DNA from: Adineta steineri
Taxonomy: Eukaryota; Rotifera; Eurotatoria; Adinetida; Adinetidae
NCBI GenBank assembly: GCA_905250115.1
Contig: CAJNOI010000016.1
Coordinates: forward strand, 742,197 to 806,196
Direction of reading: 5' to 3'
DNA length: 64,000 nt
Shown: piece by piece, positions 16,201 to 27,173 of the stretch
Layout of the letters: every line of letters begins with the position of its first letter
Position numbering within the stretch: position 1 is the first letter of the stretch
Position numbers and translations under genes: made by a program
Notes under the pieces: model-generated
Seen by the model: only the letters and a program-made list of their open reading frames with translations
Told to the model about the DNA's origin: nothing
Databases searched by the model: none

Positions 16201-19144
16201 AATCTATTGATTTTTTACCTACTTTGATAAAATTGATTAATGTCTATTTCGAAAATATATATTGTTATTATTTATAAAAAAAAATCGATTGATAGTTTAT
16301 TATCGATATTGTTGTCTTTGTACGGACATGAATACAGATGCATTCATATAATGTTTTTGTTTCATAAAAAAAAAAGAAGATGAGCATAGAAAAAGAGACA
16401 GATAGAAAGAGAGAGAGAGAGAGAGAAAAGATCGAAGAGCGAATCACTAGAGAAATAGCTTGAATATGCCTTTTTTGTGCGTAGATGTAGTGTGTCAACA
16501 GAAAATTCTAAACAGTATAAAAGAGTGAGCTTAATAAATTTCTAAGGAAAATAATATTGGTCTTTCTTTTGTTATTGTTTAATGATTATGATTGTAATGT
16601 TAAAGAATAGAAAGATGTTCTTTTCATACTTAGTAGAGAGAAGCAAAAAAAACGAGAAGTCCTGAATATATCTAAAATAGACCTTGACAAGAAATTGCAG
16701 CAATGAAACGTTTATAGAAGGAAAACATTTGCTGAATTGCGAATGCGAACGGAACTACTTCTATATTCATTTAGAGAGTATTATTTGTATGATGACAAAC
16801 GACAATAAGTTTATATAAATATCATATACGAAGCAAGAAACAAAGATTCATCGGTCAGAAAATAGGAAGAATTTATAATGAATGAATGAGAGAGAGAGCG
16901 CGAGAAAAACAAAAACGATTAATTGTCGGGAAACATATTGTTTATTGTGTAAATACATCAATAAAAAACGAGAAATAACAAAATTATTTATTCAGAAATT
17001 AGAAAAAAAGTTTTGATCGATTAAAGAAAGAGTTTTAAGTGAAATTATATCGATCATAATTACAAACGCAAGACCTATTGTTTTAAATCATAATTATTTC
17101 CTTGATAGAATAAGACAAAAAGGAAAAAAAAAATAAATTTAAACTAATAATAAGTGGAATTATTGTCAATATAGAAACGGAAAAAATGAAAAGAATGATG
17201 ATTAAGACGGGAAGGATGATGCATAACAAGTGGTTGATTGTGCACTTAATCTTTTAACGTCATGAAGATTATTTTTATAGTCTTATACATCGTTTCTTTT
17301 TTTTCTCCCCCTAGAGTGTTTATCTATCCTTTTGTAGTTGTTAATCAACAGGTAATGGTATGTCGTATGAATCTCATAAATTCTTTCTATTAAGTTTTTT
17401 TCTTTATTTTCTTCTTCTTCTTCTTTTTTTTACGGATGAAAATAACGAGAATATTGCATATAAAAACGATGAAAGAAATCCTAGTCAAAGAGGAAAAATA
17501 TTTTTGAACAATTATGTAACGACGTGCCAATTTGTTTCTATTGTAAATGTTTACGTGCTAAAAATCTTCTTGTTTGGTTGATGTATAAGTAAAAATGAGA
17601 AAGATATAGATAATGAACAATTGAACAAGAAGAAGAAAAAAAGAAAATCTAGCATGAAAAAATAGGAAATAGAATTACTCATCATGATTACATATAATAG
17701 GATATGATGACAATTGACAGCAAAAAAATAAAGATTCTCATTTCATTGTTTACTGATTATTTGTTTTCTTTTTAGCTTGAAACACAAATACCGCCTATTG
17801 TTGAACGTTCATCTCAAAATTGGGTTTGGCTCATTGGTCTTAGTATTACTGCCGGAGTTATTCTTTTGATTGTTTTAGTCGGTGTTCTTTGGTGTGTAAG
17901 TATCCCAATTTGTTTATGAAGAAAAAAAAACAAACGAAGCAATTATTCATTACCTGATATTATTAAGTCTACTATTGAATATGTATTGTTAGTTAAACTA
18001 AATGTATGTTAGTAATGCTTAAATAATCATATTAATATATGATAATGACAAGAACAGCATTAACAACAACAACAAAAATTGTCAGCTGGCTGAGTTTTTT
18101 TTTGTCTGTTTTAACCAAAAATCTCATATGTGTACATGCCTCTGCAATTCATTGCTTATTAGATGTCGATGTGTTAATATATATATATATATATGGCGAA
18201 ATAGGACTCAGTATAATCGAGAAGCTCTAGAAAAAAAAAGATTTGTCAGGATAGAAAAACTAGCGATGCACACGACAGTTAGTTGATCGAGAAAAATGAC
18301 AGGGTTGATGTGATGGCTTCGCTTTTTGAGTAGTTCAATCAACTCTAGCTGCGCATAAATATATTTAGTCGACAAGTTTTTGTTTGTGTTGACAACTTAG
18401 AAAAAGGAAACTTAATGAACCAAAAAAAAAAGTATTTCCGGTGATTTTTCATCTTAAAATTTATAGTTTATAATAGAAATATTTTTACACTGAAAAAAAA
18501 CCCATTAATTTAAAGTATATTCTATTAACGAAAGGCAGATACTTGAATTCAATGTGCTTATACTCTAACAATAATCAATTATAGATCTAACTACCGATAG
18601 TAATATATAGATCGAGATTAATCTATTTGTCAAACAAACTGTCAAGTAATCCATTAGTGTATATCTTAGTAGATATACAATTTATCTAGATCATTTTGTC
18701 CTCGAATTTGTTTTCCTAAGTGATATTTAGCGGGACTTTTTCTTTCATAAAGGACAAATCTTATATTCAGACAGATTATTAACATATGTAGATATATATT
18801 GAATATCTTTATTATTATTGAATATATCACGGAAACTAGAGGAGATATTTTTAAAATTTTAGTGTGGATTTTTTAAACGACATCGTCCACTTTATCCTGT
18901 ATCAACTTTAATCGATCCACTATCACGTGAAAGTCATTATCATTTATCTTCATCATCACCACAATCTGGACAACATCAACTGAATGGTGATACTGAAGAT
19001 ATAACAAGTGATATTGATGATAATCAAATGATGATACATAATCCGGTCGATAGTTTGCCTATCGTTATACCAAAACATTCGTCTCAATTTATTCAACAAC
19101 AGCAACAAGAGCGAACTCAATATCCTTATTATACATCAACTTAA
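7237..19144 (+). CDS. Integrin alpha subunit (no I domain), with a GPCR gene nested in one intron
   Basis: Integrin alpha subunits pair with beta subunits at the plasma membrane and bind matrix ligands. The gene has many short exons. A signal peptide begins at the chosen ATG (MLLFILIFSSLFYSLYS), followed by the beta-propeller with FG-GAP blades and calcium loops such as DINNDGLDDLLVGAP, DIDKDGYND and DYDNNGYLDLAV (about 8590-9300). Thigh and calf regions follow to about 12,435. The transmembrane exon is 17776-17895 (WVWLIGLSITAGVILLIVL) and the last exon is 18863-19141, which opens with CGFFKRHRP, the diagnostic juxtamembrane GFFKR motif. No I domain is inserted in the propeller. Introns are mostly short except 10289-10625, 11542-12317, 12436-17775 (5340 nt, phase 0) and 17896-18862. 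A poly(A) signal AATAAA lies at 19359-19364. Ligand class cannot be read from the sequence. Confidence 0.93.
10340..10620. repeat. Possible small insertion inside an integrin intron
   Basis: This intron is about 340 nt where neighbours are about 50-60. Its extra sequence is richer in GC and has a short direct repeat (GGGTCAAAAAAACAT and GGTCAAAAAAATATC near 10362 and 10467) and a GAGTTCGAATCTG stretch near 10428 that resembles a pol III B box. A SINE-like or MITE-like insertion is possible. No terminal repeats or target duplication were found, so the call is tentative. Confidence 0.25.
12703..14701 (-). CDS. Rhodopsin-class GPCR, muscarinic/histamine H3-like amine receptor, nested in the integrin intron
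   Basis: Three exons on the minus strand (14289-14701, 13440-13678, 12703-13379) join to 442 codons with no frame break. The N-terminus of about 85 residues is rich in Asn and Ser with N-glycosylation sites. TM1 has GNSLVIIAF, TM2 has LNLSIADLLIGLI, TM3 has KIWLVFDYCVGSAS with the amine-binding Asp, followed by YDRY in place of DRY. TM5 follows a loop with SCDPP. TM6 has FVLCWCPYTLL and TM7 has WLNSTINPLLYSF, a good NPxxY motif. The third intracellular loop is of moderate length and polar. These features match muscarinic acetylcholine and histamine H3-type receptors; the ligand is not determinable here. The whole gene, including start and stop, lies within intron 12436-17775 of the integrin gene on the opposite strand. 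Confidence 0.88.
14702..17775. other. Rest of the large integrin intron, upstream of the nested GPCR gene
   Basis: About 3.1 kb that is intron for the integrin gene and upstream DNA for the GPCR gene. It contains TA runs (about 14743-14812 and 16014-16030), an AGA/GGA-rich run near 14932-14970 and a GA run near 16408-16428. No further coding region is supported; open frames here are simple-sequence artefacts. Confidence 0.6.
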
Positions 19145-19798
19145 CAAACTAATTCTGTTTGACTTTTTTCGTTTTTGTTTTTGTTCTTTTAATTCGAATT
19201 GTAAAATTTATATGTACAAGTTGTTGTTTTTTTTTCTATTTTTTCTATATAAAAATAATAATAAATTTAAAACATATTCCATCATTCATTTATTTATTAC
19301 AATATTATATAAATGCATGTCTGTTTATTAGAAAAAACTTTCTGGTAATTGTAAACTGAATAAAGCTAGAAAGAAGATGTATGTAATCAAAATAATAATA
19401 GTAATAATAATAATAAATATCTGTGCGATTGCTTTTGATTCCAGCAACGTGTACGGCCGCTCATCGACATGTTGCTTCGTAGTTTGGTTGCCACGGGCTT
19501 CTCTAATGAAATGTTAGTGGATGTTTGGTGTTCGAGCAATGAAATAAGTGTGGTTGTTACATGTCTTAGCATAAAAAAAAAGAAAAAAAAATGTCTCCTA
19601 TCAAAGAAAAGAACAAAAAATTGAGAGAAAAAGTAGAAATCAATGACGGTTGATTCTATGACAGCGATTTTGGAAGAGAGAATTTTTAGTGACTATCGAG
19701 CGTTTTCTTTGTTTAACAAACACATATATACACATTATAAAAAAAAGAACTTTTTCTTTCTCATGGAATAAATAAAACTATATTACAAATTTGACAAT

Positions 19799-21681
19799 AT
19801 GACAAATTTACAGCGACCAAGTACATCATGTCAAAGGCAAAGACCATCATTAACTGATGATAATAATCAACGTAATAATAATGAAAAATATCTCTTTACA
19901 AGAAGTTATACATTCGATGGTCTCCAACCAACAAAACAACAACAACAACCATCATCACCACCACACGAAGTAGTGAAACCTCTCCGACCAGCAACAGCAT
20001 CGGGAGGTCAACAAGCACAACGGTTAGGTCGTAGTTTATTGAGTAATGATAATTGGCGAGAAGCAACAATGAATGATGTTCGGGTTAATGCAAAGGTTAT
20101 GGAACAAAGTGATCGAAATATACTCTATGGCAAAGGTGAGAATATACATAAGTGATAACAAAAAAAAAAACAGGCAATCAAATCTAATTGATTTTTAATT
20201 AAGGTATTGATCCCTTACCACATGTACGTGAAATGCTTAGTGAATTGAGTAATGCAGACGCATTTAATTATGCACGTCAATGTCGTGTTGTTGTTGCTAA
20301 ATTACGTTTATGTTGGATTGATGTCAATGAAGAAATCAAATCATTATTAAAACATAAAGACTATACTGAAGCAGCTATTGATCATATTCGAAAAGATTTA
20401 GTTATTAATAGAGAAAGTGTTAATATGCGGAGAAAACCAAAACGAGAATCGGTATTTTAAATTGATTTTTTTAAAATTACTATTATTTATTTATTTTATA
20501 GGAAGCGGATGGTGTTGATGATATACTTGTTGCTGAAAAATATCATTTACGTAATATAAAAAAAATCTTGGAACAAAATTGCAAAAATGTTATTGATCAA
20601 ATGCAGGTTTGATAAAAAAAATTCTTTTTCTTATAATTAATAACGACATTTTTAGAAACTTGATGAAGTTCGTCACCGTATAGCTAAAATAAGTAAAGAA
20701 CGTTCATTAGTGACAGAACTTATATGTCAATGTTTAACAAGTGCATCACGAGCATTTGAAATAGCTCGAATTGAAAAGTAAGTTTTTATGCTATTATTTT
20801 ATTTATTACATTATATTCTTTAGATTAGAAAATTCATATCATCGTCGAGGACCTATACCTGCTAATGTTCGATCAACTTCTGCACATGCTTTACGAGCAC
20901 AACATGGTATGAATACAGCTGAATCAAAATTACTTGATGAAAATGGTTTATCTACTGTTGGTCATTTAAAAGCTTTTACACCTGATGTTATACAAGCATT
21001 TGATGATGCAGCTAAATTAATGGATGAATCACGTGAAATAAAAAAACAAGCAATGAATCAAATTAAAGATGCATTTAACGATGCAAAAGCTTATACATTA
21101 ACTGTTAATCAAAGTATTGCTCAAAAACTTGCGGATATTATAACATTAGCAGTAAGAAAAATGAACGCTTCCTCTCTTTTTTTTTAAATTAATAAATATA
21201 TCTATACTTATAGCAACATTTAACAGTATCAGTTGGTGAAAATATGCTTGCACAAAGTCGTGCACAACGTTGGCATGATTTAAGTATGAGTGCATACCGA
21301 TCAAATTCAGGTCCGGTTAGTTCATCTCAATTGAAAATATCTGAACGTCTTGATCGACCTATTATTCGAACATTTCAACGGCATCCTGGAAATCAAGTAT
21401 CCGAAGCTCAAATGACTATTAAAGTAAATAAAAATTTTTTTCGTTCTTCAATAAAACTTGATTCGTTGTTTTTTTGTAATTTTCTTAAGGCTACAACAAA
21501 TCTTCAACAATCAGCTGAAGAAACAAATAAACAATTGAAAACATTAAAAGTTGTTGGACAACGATTAAAATCAAATTTAATTGATAAAGAATCTGCATTA
21601 GATATTGATTCACATCTTCTTCGTCAACGACGTGAACGATCTAATCATAAATGGGGTGTAACAAAATATGTACCCGTTTAA
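19799..21681 (+). CDS. Tektin-family (tektin-like) axonemal coiled-coil protein
   Basis: Seven exons (19799-20135, 20204-20451, 20502-20606, 20656-20777, 20824-21151, 21214-21423, 21490-21681) join in frame to 513 codons. Tektins form filaments within ciliary and flagellar doublet microtubules. A polar, low-complexity N-terminus of about 85 residues precedes a long coiled-coil region. The last two exons match the tektin C-terminus: the DRPIIRTFQRHPGNQVSEAQ stretch sits where tektins have the RPNVELCRD loop, and the RLKSNLIDKESALDIDSHLL segment matches the terminal tektin helix. The loop itself is changed, so this is a divergent member, perhaps like CCDC105/tektin-like 1; I am sure of the family, less of the orthologue. 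The gene is tail to tail with the deaminase gene, 217 bp apart. Confidence 0.78.
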
Positions 21682-21898
21682 CACAAAAAATTCAAAAATC
21701 GTGTATAATCTTTTTTTTCAATTTCTATTGAGTTTAATTCGCCATTTTATTATGAATACTAAAAAAAATTATTTTTTTTACTATAATCTCATTGTTATTT
21801 ATCTCTCGAAAGACAATTATTACTACTAATTAACTAATATCCAAAAAAAAACCACAAACAACTAATCATAATAAATTAATTTTATAGATGAAAACTTT

Positions 21899-23234
21899 TT
21901 ATGAAGAATTATTATCTTCTTCAATTGATTTGTTGTGTACACCCATTAAACCTTTGAAATATTTAACTGTTTTAACTTTTAATTCCAATGTTGCATCTTC
22001 ATCACATATACATAAAAATTTTGGATGATTTTGTAATGCTGATACTGTCCACATATGATTCATACCTGCTTCAATTGCCATATGAAGAGCAATGGCTTTC
22101 GATGCACCCGATATTAATACCATTACCTAGAAAAAAAAGATATCGCTAGTTATTTAAGATCCTGGATGATGTAAAAAATGATTTAGACACTTGACTCAGT
22201 TTCCACTGGAAGTTGTCTCTCGTCTAAGTAACTTCCATTAGTAATAGTTTTTTTTTATAAGTGGTAGTTAAGTAAGAATACATCACTCAACTCTATGAAT
22301 TGCCTATTTCAATCAGTCGATTAACGATTTGTAAAAGTACTCTAGAAATGTTTATTTAAGAAAAACGATTAAAAATCTTACTTTTTTTTTTACTCAAATG
22401 AAATGAAAATATCGATGATTTTATTTAAAGAGCAAGATATGCAATGTATTGTTTGTTTAAAAGTATTACATACTTCTCTTGCATCCATGACTGTTCCAAC
22501 GCCAACAGTTAATGCACATTTTGGTACTTGATTTATATCATTATTAAAAAATCGAGCATTAGCAGCAATTGTATCTTGTGCAAGACTTTTTATTCGAGTA
22601 CGAGATGCTAAACTAGATCCTATATATAATAAAAATAAATCTCTTTAAGTATGAAATAAGAAAAATATCGACCTGGTTCATTAAAAGCAATATGTCCATC
22701 AGGACCAATACCACCAACAAATAAATCAATACCACCATGATCTCGAATAGCTTGCTCATATTGTTCACATTCAGCTATAAGATCCGGCGCACTTCCATTA
22801 AGTATATGAACATTATTTGGATCGATATCAATATGTTTAAAAAGATGTTTCCACATAAATGAATGATAACTTTCAGGATGATCCTTTAGATTAATATAAA
22901 AATATCTCTAAATAAAAATCTGTTATTTTTTCTTACTTTTGGTAATCCAACATATTCATCCATATTAAAAGTTACTACATATTTAAATGATAATTCTTTA
23001 GCTTGAACAAATTCAACTAGTTTCTTGTAAGTACCTATAGGTGTACTACCTATTTGACCGAAAAAAAGAAAATAGTTAACTATGAATAAATAAAAAATAA
23101 TATAAATTACCCGTTGGTAGACCAAGTATAAATAATCGATCAGCACTTGGTTTAAAATCATTGATTCGTTTTTTTATATACTTAGCACCCCATTCGGACA
23201 CTGTTGAATAATCTTTAGTAATTATTAATCGCAT
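21899..23234 (-). CDS. GNPDA1: Glucosamine-6-phosphate deaminase/isomerase
   Basis: The enzyme converts glucosamine 6-phosphate to fructose 6-phosphate and ammonia in the cytosol. Five minus-strand exons (23111-23234, 22937-23049, 22673-22883, 22474-22619, 21899-22126) join to 273 codons; animal proteins are about 276-289. Recognisable blocks are [16 protein letters not shown] (phosphate binding, formed across a splice), [12 protein letters not shown] with the catalytic Asp, [30 protein letters not shown] with the active-site His, [15 protein letters not shown] and [21 protein letters not shown]. All key residues are present, so the gene looks functional. The ATG is directly preceded by TTTTTCTCATTTTAG, a splice-acceptor-like sequence. 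The symbol is by similarity; GNPDA1 and GNPDA2 cannot be told apart here. It is divergent from the CPT2 gene, 808 bp apart. Confidence 0.95.
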
Positions 23235-24042
23235 CTAAAATGAGAAAAATTATTCGATAGATTAACTTTTTTCGGTTTGTTTCATCAGTAAGCAAATAAA
23301 AAGATGTAACAAAAACGTATGATGTTTGATATGATAAAAGGTCTAATATGAAGAAAGTTAACAAGGTCTGATACACGTTTTATCTTTGTATTTGCTGATA
23401 TCATAAAATGTAATAAATTATAAGCAAACTCAGTCGGATTCTACTTGTAAATATATTTGATAGAGACATAAGGTTACTTTCTATATCAAGCTTTTATAAA
23501 AACAACAGAAAGAGTTTTCATCAAACTATTAATTAAGTGTATACAAGAGATTACTAAAATTCTTAATTCTGTTTAAAAAAACGAAGATCGATGTATTAAC
23601 TAATCTAATCTTATATACTTCTTAAATATTGACCGATACTAGCGACATCAATTGTACTTGCTCATGAGTACATGTATAGATAACTAATCAATGCACAGAG
23701 ATTTATTTTATGATTCATGTGGACAACGAACTTTGATATTTGATATATATATAGCCTATAAACTCTCAATAAGTCATGATCATATAATCGCTCTTACTAA
23801 GAAATATTAAATTATCTGAAGAATTATATTAATAAAATTAAGAAACAATAAAAGAGAAAATCTTTAATTCGACTTGATTTCAAAGATAAATCTATAATAT
23901 GAAAACTACTAATTATAACTATTTCTTTTCCATTTATAAGAATACTTTTAGCTGATTCATTTTCAATTATTATCATTAATGATACCTAAATATTGATTAG
24001 ATTGTAAGAATTTCCTTTCAATATCTTAATTATCCTTTTTAG
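23235..24042. other. Shared upstream region of the divergent deaminase and CPT2 genes
   Basis: About 0.8 kb of AT-rich DNA between two divergently oriented starts. It must hold both promoters, but no clear core element could be identified by eye. Confidence 0.5.
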
Positions 24043-26463
24043 ATGCTCACTAAAAGTCATCTTACGTTAGGTAAACCACAACGATTTCTTTATCGTATTC
24101 ATCGCTATGCAACATCGGATTCGAAAAGAAAATCTGATGATTACAATTGTTTAAAAGCAAGTATTTTACCAACAGATCATTTTCAATATAGTTTACCACG
24201 TTTACCAATACCAAAATTAGAATTAACATGTGAACGTTATTTATCTGCTGTTAAACCAATACTTAACAATGATGAAAAATCATTTGAACAAACACGTCAA
24301 TTAGTTGAAGATTTTCGTTCAGGTGATGGTAAACGACTTGACGCACAATTACGTCAAATCAATCAATCTAATCGTCATACATCATATATATCAAAACCAT
24401 GGTTTGACATGTATTTAAAATCTCGTTTACCACTTATATTAAATTTTAATTTTTTTCTTGTATTAACTGATGATCAACAACAATTAAAACCTGCTGCACG
24501 TATTACAAATTATATTATATCATCTGTACGTTTTATGAATGCTCTTCGAGCTAATACACTTGATCCTGAAGTCTATCATTTAAATCCAAAAAAAACTAAT
24601 AATGATCAATTTCGTAAATTGGTTAAATATATACCAAAAAGTTTTTCATTCTATGGTGCTATTCTACAAAAAGCTTATCCATTAGATATGTCACAATATA
24701 ATCGTTTATTTAATTCTACACGTATACCAAAAAAAGATTGTGATATACTTAAAACCAATAATGAAAATATTCGACATATTATTGTTATTAAACATGGTCA
24801 TTATTATAAAGTAAATATTTTAGAAGAAAATGGCGAACTTTTATCAGCAGAAAAATTAGCATCAATTATGAAATATTTATGTGAAGATTTAAATGAAGAA
24901 GAAAATAAATATCCATTTGGATATTTTACAGCTGATAAAAGAGATAGATGGGCAACAATACGTGAACAAATTGAAACTTTATCTGAACATAATAAACAAA
25001 TGTTTAAAGAAATTGATAGTTCAATTATGGTTGTATGTTTAGGTTAGTATTTTATATTTTTCAATTGGGGATAATTTTATTCTAGTTTATTTCTTATTAA
25101 TAGTGATTTATACTATATTTTACCAAAAACCAATGAGTATTATCAAAAGACTATTTTCTGCATATAAAAATTTAACGTATAAATTCGCAGGGCACAAAGT
25201 CTTCACCTTGTCCCACAAAATGTCAGGGCAAGGTAAAAATAGTTTTGTTACCTTGTCCTAAGCCAGGGCAGGGTACCTTGTTCTATGCTCATCTCTGGTA
25301 TTTAAAAGTTAAATCGTATTAGGTACAAAATGAGATTTACATCGACACTTCAATGTTTAGATTCAATTATGTTCAGTTGTTTCGTAAAAAAAGAGACTAG
25401 CAGTGAATAATTTGTAATAATACTTAAAAACATCTAACATTTTTTTCGATGATTAGATGAAGATGATCCATCAAAATTAAATAAATCTCTTAGTAAAGAA
25501 GAACGTACGAAATATATATCTGGAAAATATTTATGTAACAATGCATCAAATCGTTGGTTTGATAAATCATTTAATATGATTATGTTATCCGATGGTACAT
25601 TAGGTCTTCATTGTGAACATTCATGGGGTGATGGTGTTGCTCTACTTCGTTTTTGTAATGATATTGATCAAGATGCAAATGAACATAAAAAAATTACTTC
25701 ATCAAATTATCAATCAATTAAATCAACTACATATGATTGTATTGAAAAACTTGAATTTAAATTAGATGATCAATTAAAAAATGAATTTAAAACATCAAAA
25801 CAAAATTATAATGAATTTGTATCAAAATTTAATGTTGATGTTTATCAAGAGCCTGTTCTAGGAAAAAATTTATTAAAAAAATCTGCTCTTAGTCCTGATG
25901 CTATTATGCAATTAGGTATTCAAATGGCTTATTATAAATTACATCATCGATTTGTTTCAACTTATGAATCATGTTCAACAGCTGTTTATAAACATGGTCG
26001 AACAGAAACTATTCGACCTGTTACAAATGAAACGAAAAGCTTTATTGAAACATTAACAAAATCAAATGATAATCAATTGAAAAAAGATTTATTAAAAAAA
26101 TCTTCAGAAAAACATCAACAATTAATAAAAGACGCAGCAACAGGACAAGGTTTTGATCGACATTTATTTGCATTGAAATATTTACAAGAAATGGAAAATA
26201 AAGAAGCATTACATCGAATTTATAAAGATAAATCATATCAATTAATGAATCATACAATTCTTTCAACATCAACTGTTGCATCAAAACATATTGCAGCTGG
26301 CGGTTTTGGTCCTGTTGTTAATGATGGATTTGGTATTGGATATTTAATTGATGATGATCAATGTGGTTTATTAGTTTCATCATATATACCAAAAGAATTA
26401 AATAATTTTATGCAAGCAGCAAAAGAAAGTTATGAAGAACTAGCAAAAATTATTAAAGCATAA
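24043..26463 (+). CDS. CPT2: Carnitine O-palmitoyltransferase 2, mitochondrial
   Basis: CPT2 at the inner mitochondrial membrane turns imported acylcarnitine back into acyl-CoA for beta-oxidation. Two exons, 24043-25042 and 25457-26463, join in phase 1 to 668 codons (human 658). The N-terminus is rich in Arg, Lys and Ser and lacks acids, as expected of a mitochondrial presequence; the mature part starts near DHFQYSLPRLPIPKLE. The catalytic motif is HCEHSWGDGVALLRF in exon 2, with the active His, and the STST motif is in HTILSTSTVASKH. The C-terminus GFGIGYLIDDDQCGLLVSSY fits the family. The only intron is 414 nt and holds a GC-richer block. The ATG sits directly behind CCTTTTTAG, an acceptor-like sequence, so a 5' UTR intron or trans-splicing is likely. 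Confidence 0.95.
25188..25290. repeat. GC-richer fold-back block inside the CPT2 intron
   Basis: The block stands out from its AT-rich surroundings. It repeats the phrase CCTTGTCC and its complement several times, and AGGGCAAGGTAA (25225-25236) pairs with TTACCTTGTCCT (25248-25259) with one mismatch. It may be a remnant of a small mobile element. No target duplication was identified. Confidence 0.4.
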
Positions 26464-26501
26464 TATATTTTATTCTAATTAAATGTGTCTAAATAGAAGA
26501 C

Positions 26502-26641
26502 AAAATGAGAAAGATTGAAAGAAAATTTTCGTAGTATTGACAAAAAGTAGTCTTTCATTTATGATATCTTTAAAGTAAGACAATAAGAGCAATAAAAGAA
26601 ATTCTTTTTTTTTCATTAATACTTTCAATCTTTCTCATTTT
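26502..26641. repeat. Perfect 20-bp inverted repeat just past the CPT2 stop codon
   Basis: AAAATGAGAAAGATTGAAAG at 26502-26521 is exactly complementary to 26622-26641, with a 100-nt AT-rich loop. It begins 38 nt after the CPT2 stop, so it probably lies in the 3' UTR and could fold as a stem in the mRNA, or be a small fold-back element. Confidence 0.7.
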
Positions 26642-27173
26642 CCTATTTGATCACCCATACATTCCATATATTGTATTTTAGTTGTTATTTTTTTTCATGA
26701 TATTTATTCAATTAAAAAGTGATTTATTATTTCTTACATGACAGCTATATAGAAAAACTAATGATCTCCTCTTCTTGTTCTTCTAACATAATTACTTATT
26801 GATTTGCTAATGTATTTTTAAATTAATCTTAAAGCAGAAAAAAGAGAGAGAGAGAAAGGTAGGTGATGGTATATTTTTTTCAATCTGCCCATACAAAGTA
26901 TTCGCTCAAGGTTAATTGTTTTCTTTTGATTGTTTTAAGCATCCATGTCAATGATCGTCATGTCTCATTCTATTCTATTCTAACGCCAACATACTTTTTC
27001 GTACGTGAATGTTGTCGCCCTTTTCGTTCTCTTTTTTCTCTCTCTCTGTCGTCTTTCTACGTCGTACATACGTGTAACTATCCTGTTCGGAATTATGTTT
27101 GCCAACGCAGAATAAACCAATCATTCATTCATTTTGTTTTTTACCTGGCTAGTTAAAACATCAATCTTTCTAG
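26642..27173. other. Intergenic region upstream of DNAJC10
   Basis: AT-rich sequence with CT-rich runs near 27029-27049. The last bases, TCAATCTTTCTAG, form an acceptor-like tract directly before the DNAJC10 start. No gene is supported. Confidence 0.5.

Noticed and set aside
19490..19510. GTTGCCACGGGC as an RFX X-box for the tektin gene
   Set aside because: Only one half-site fits; the second half does not match the palindrome.
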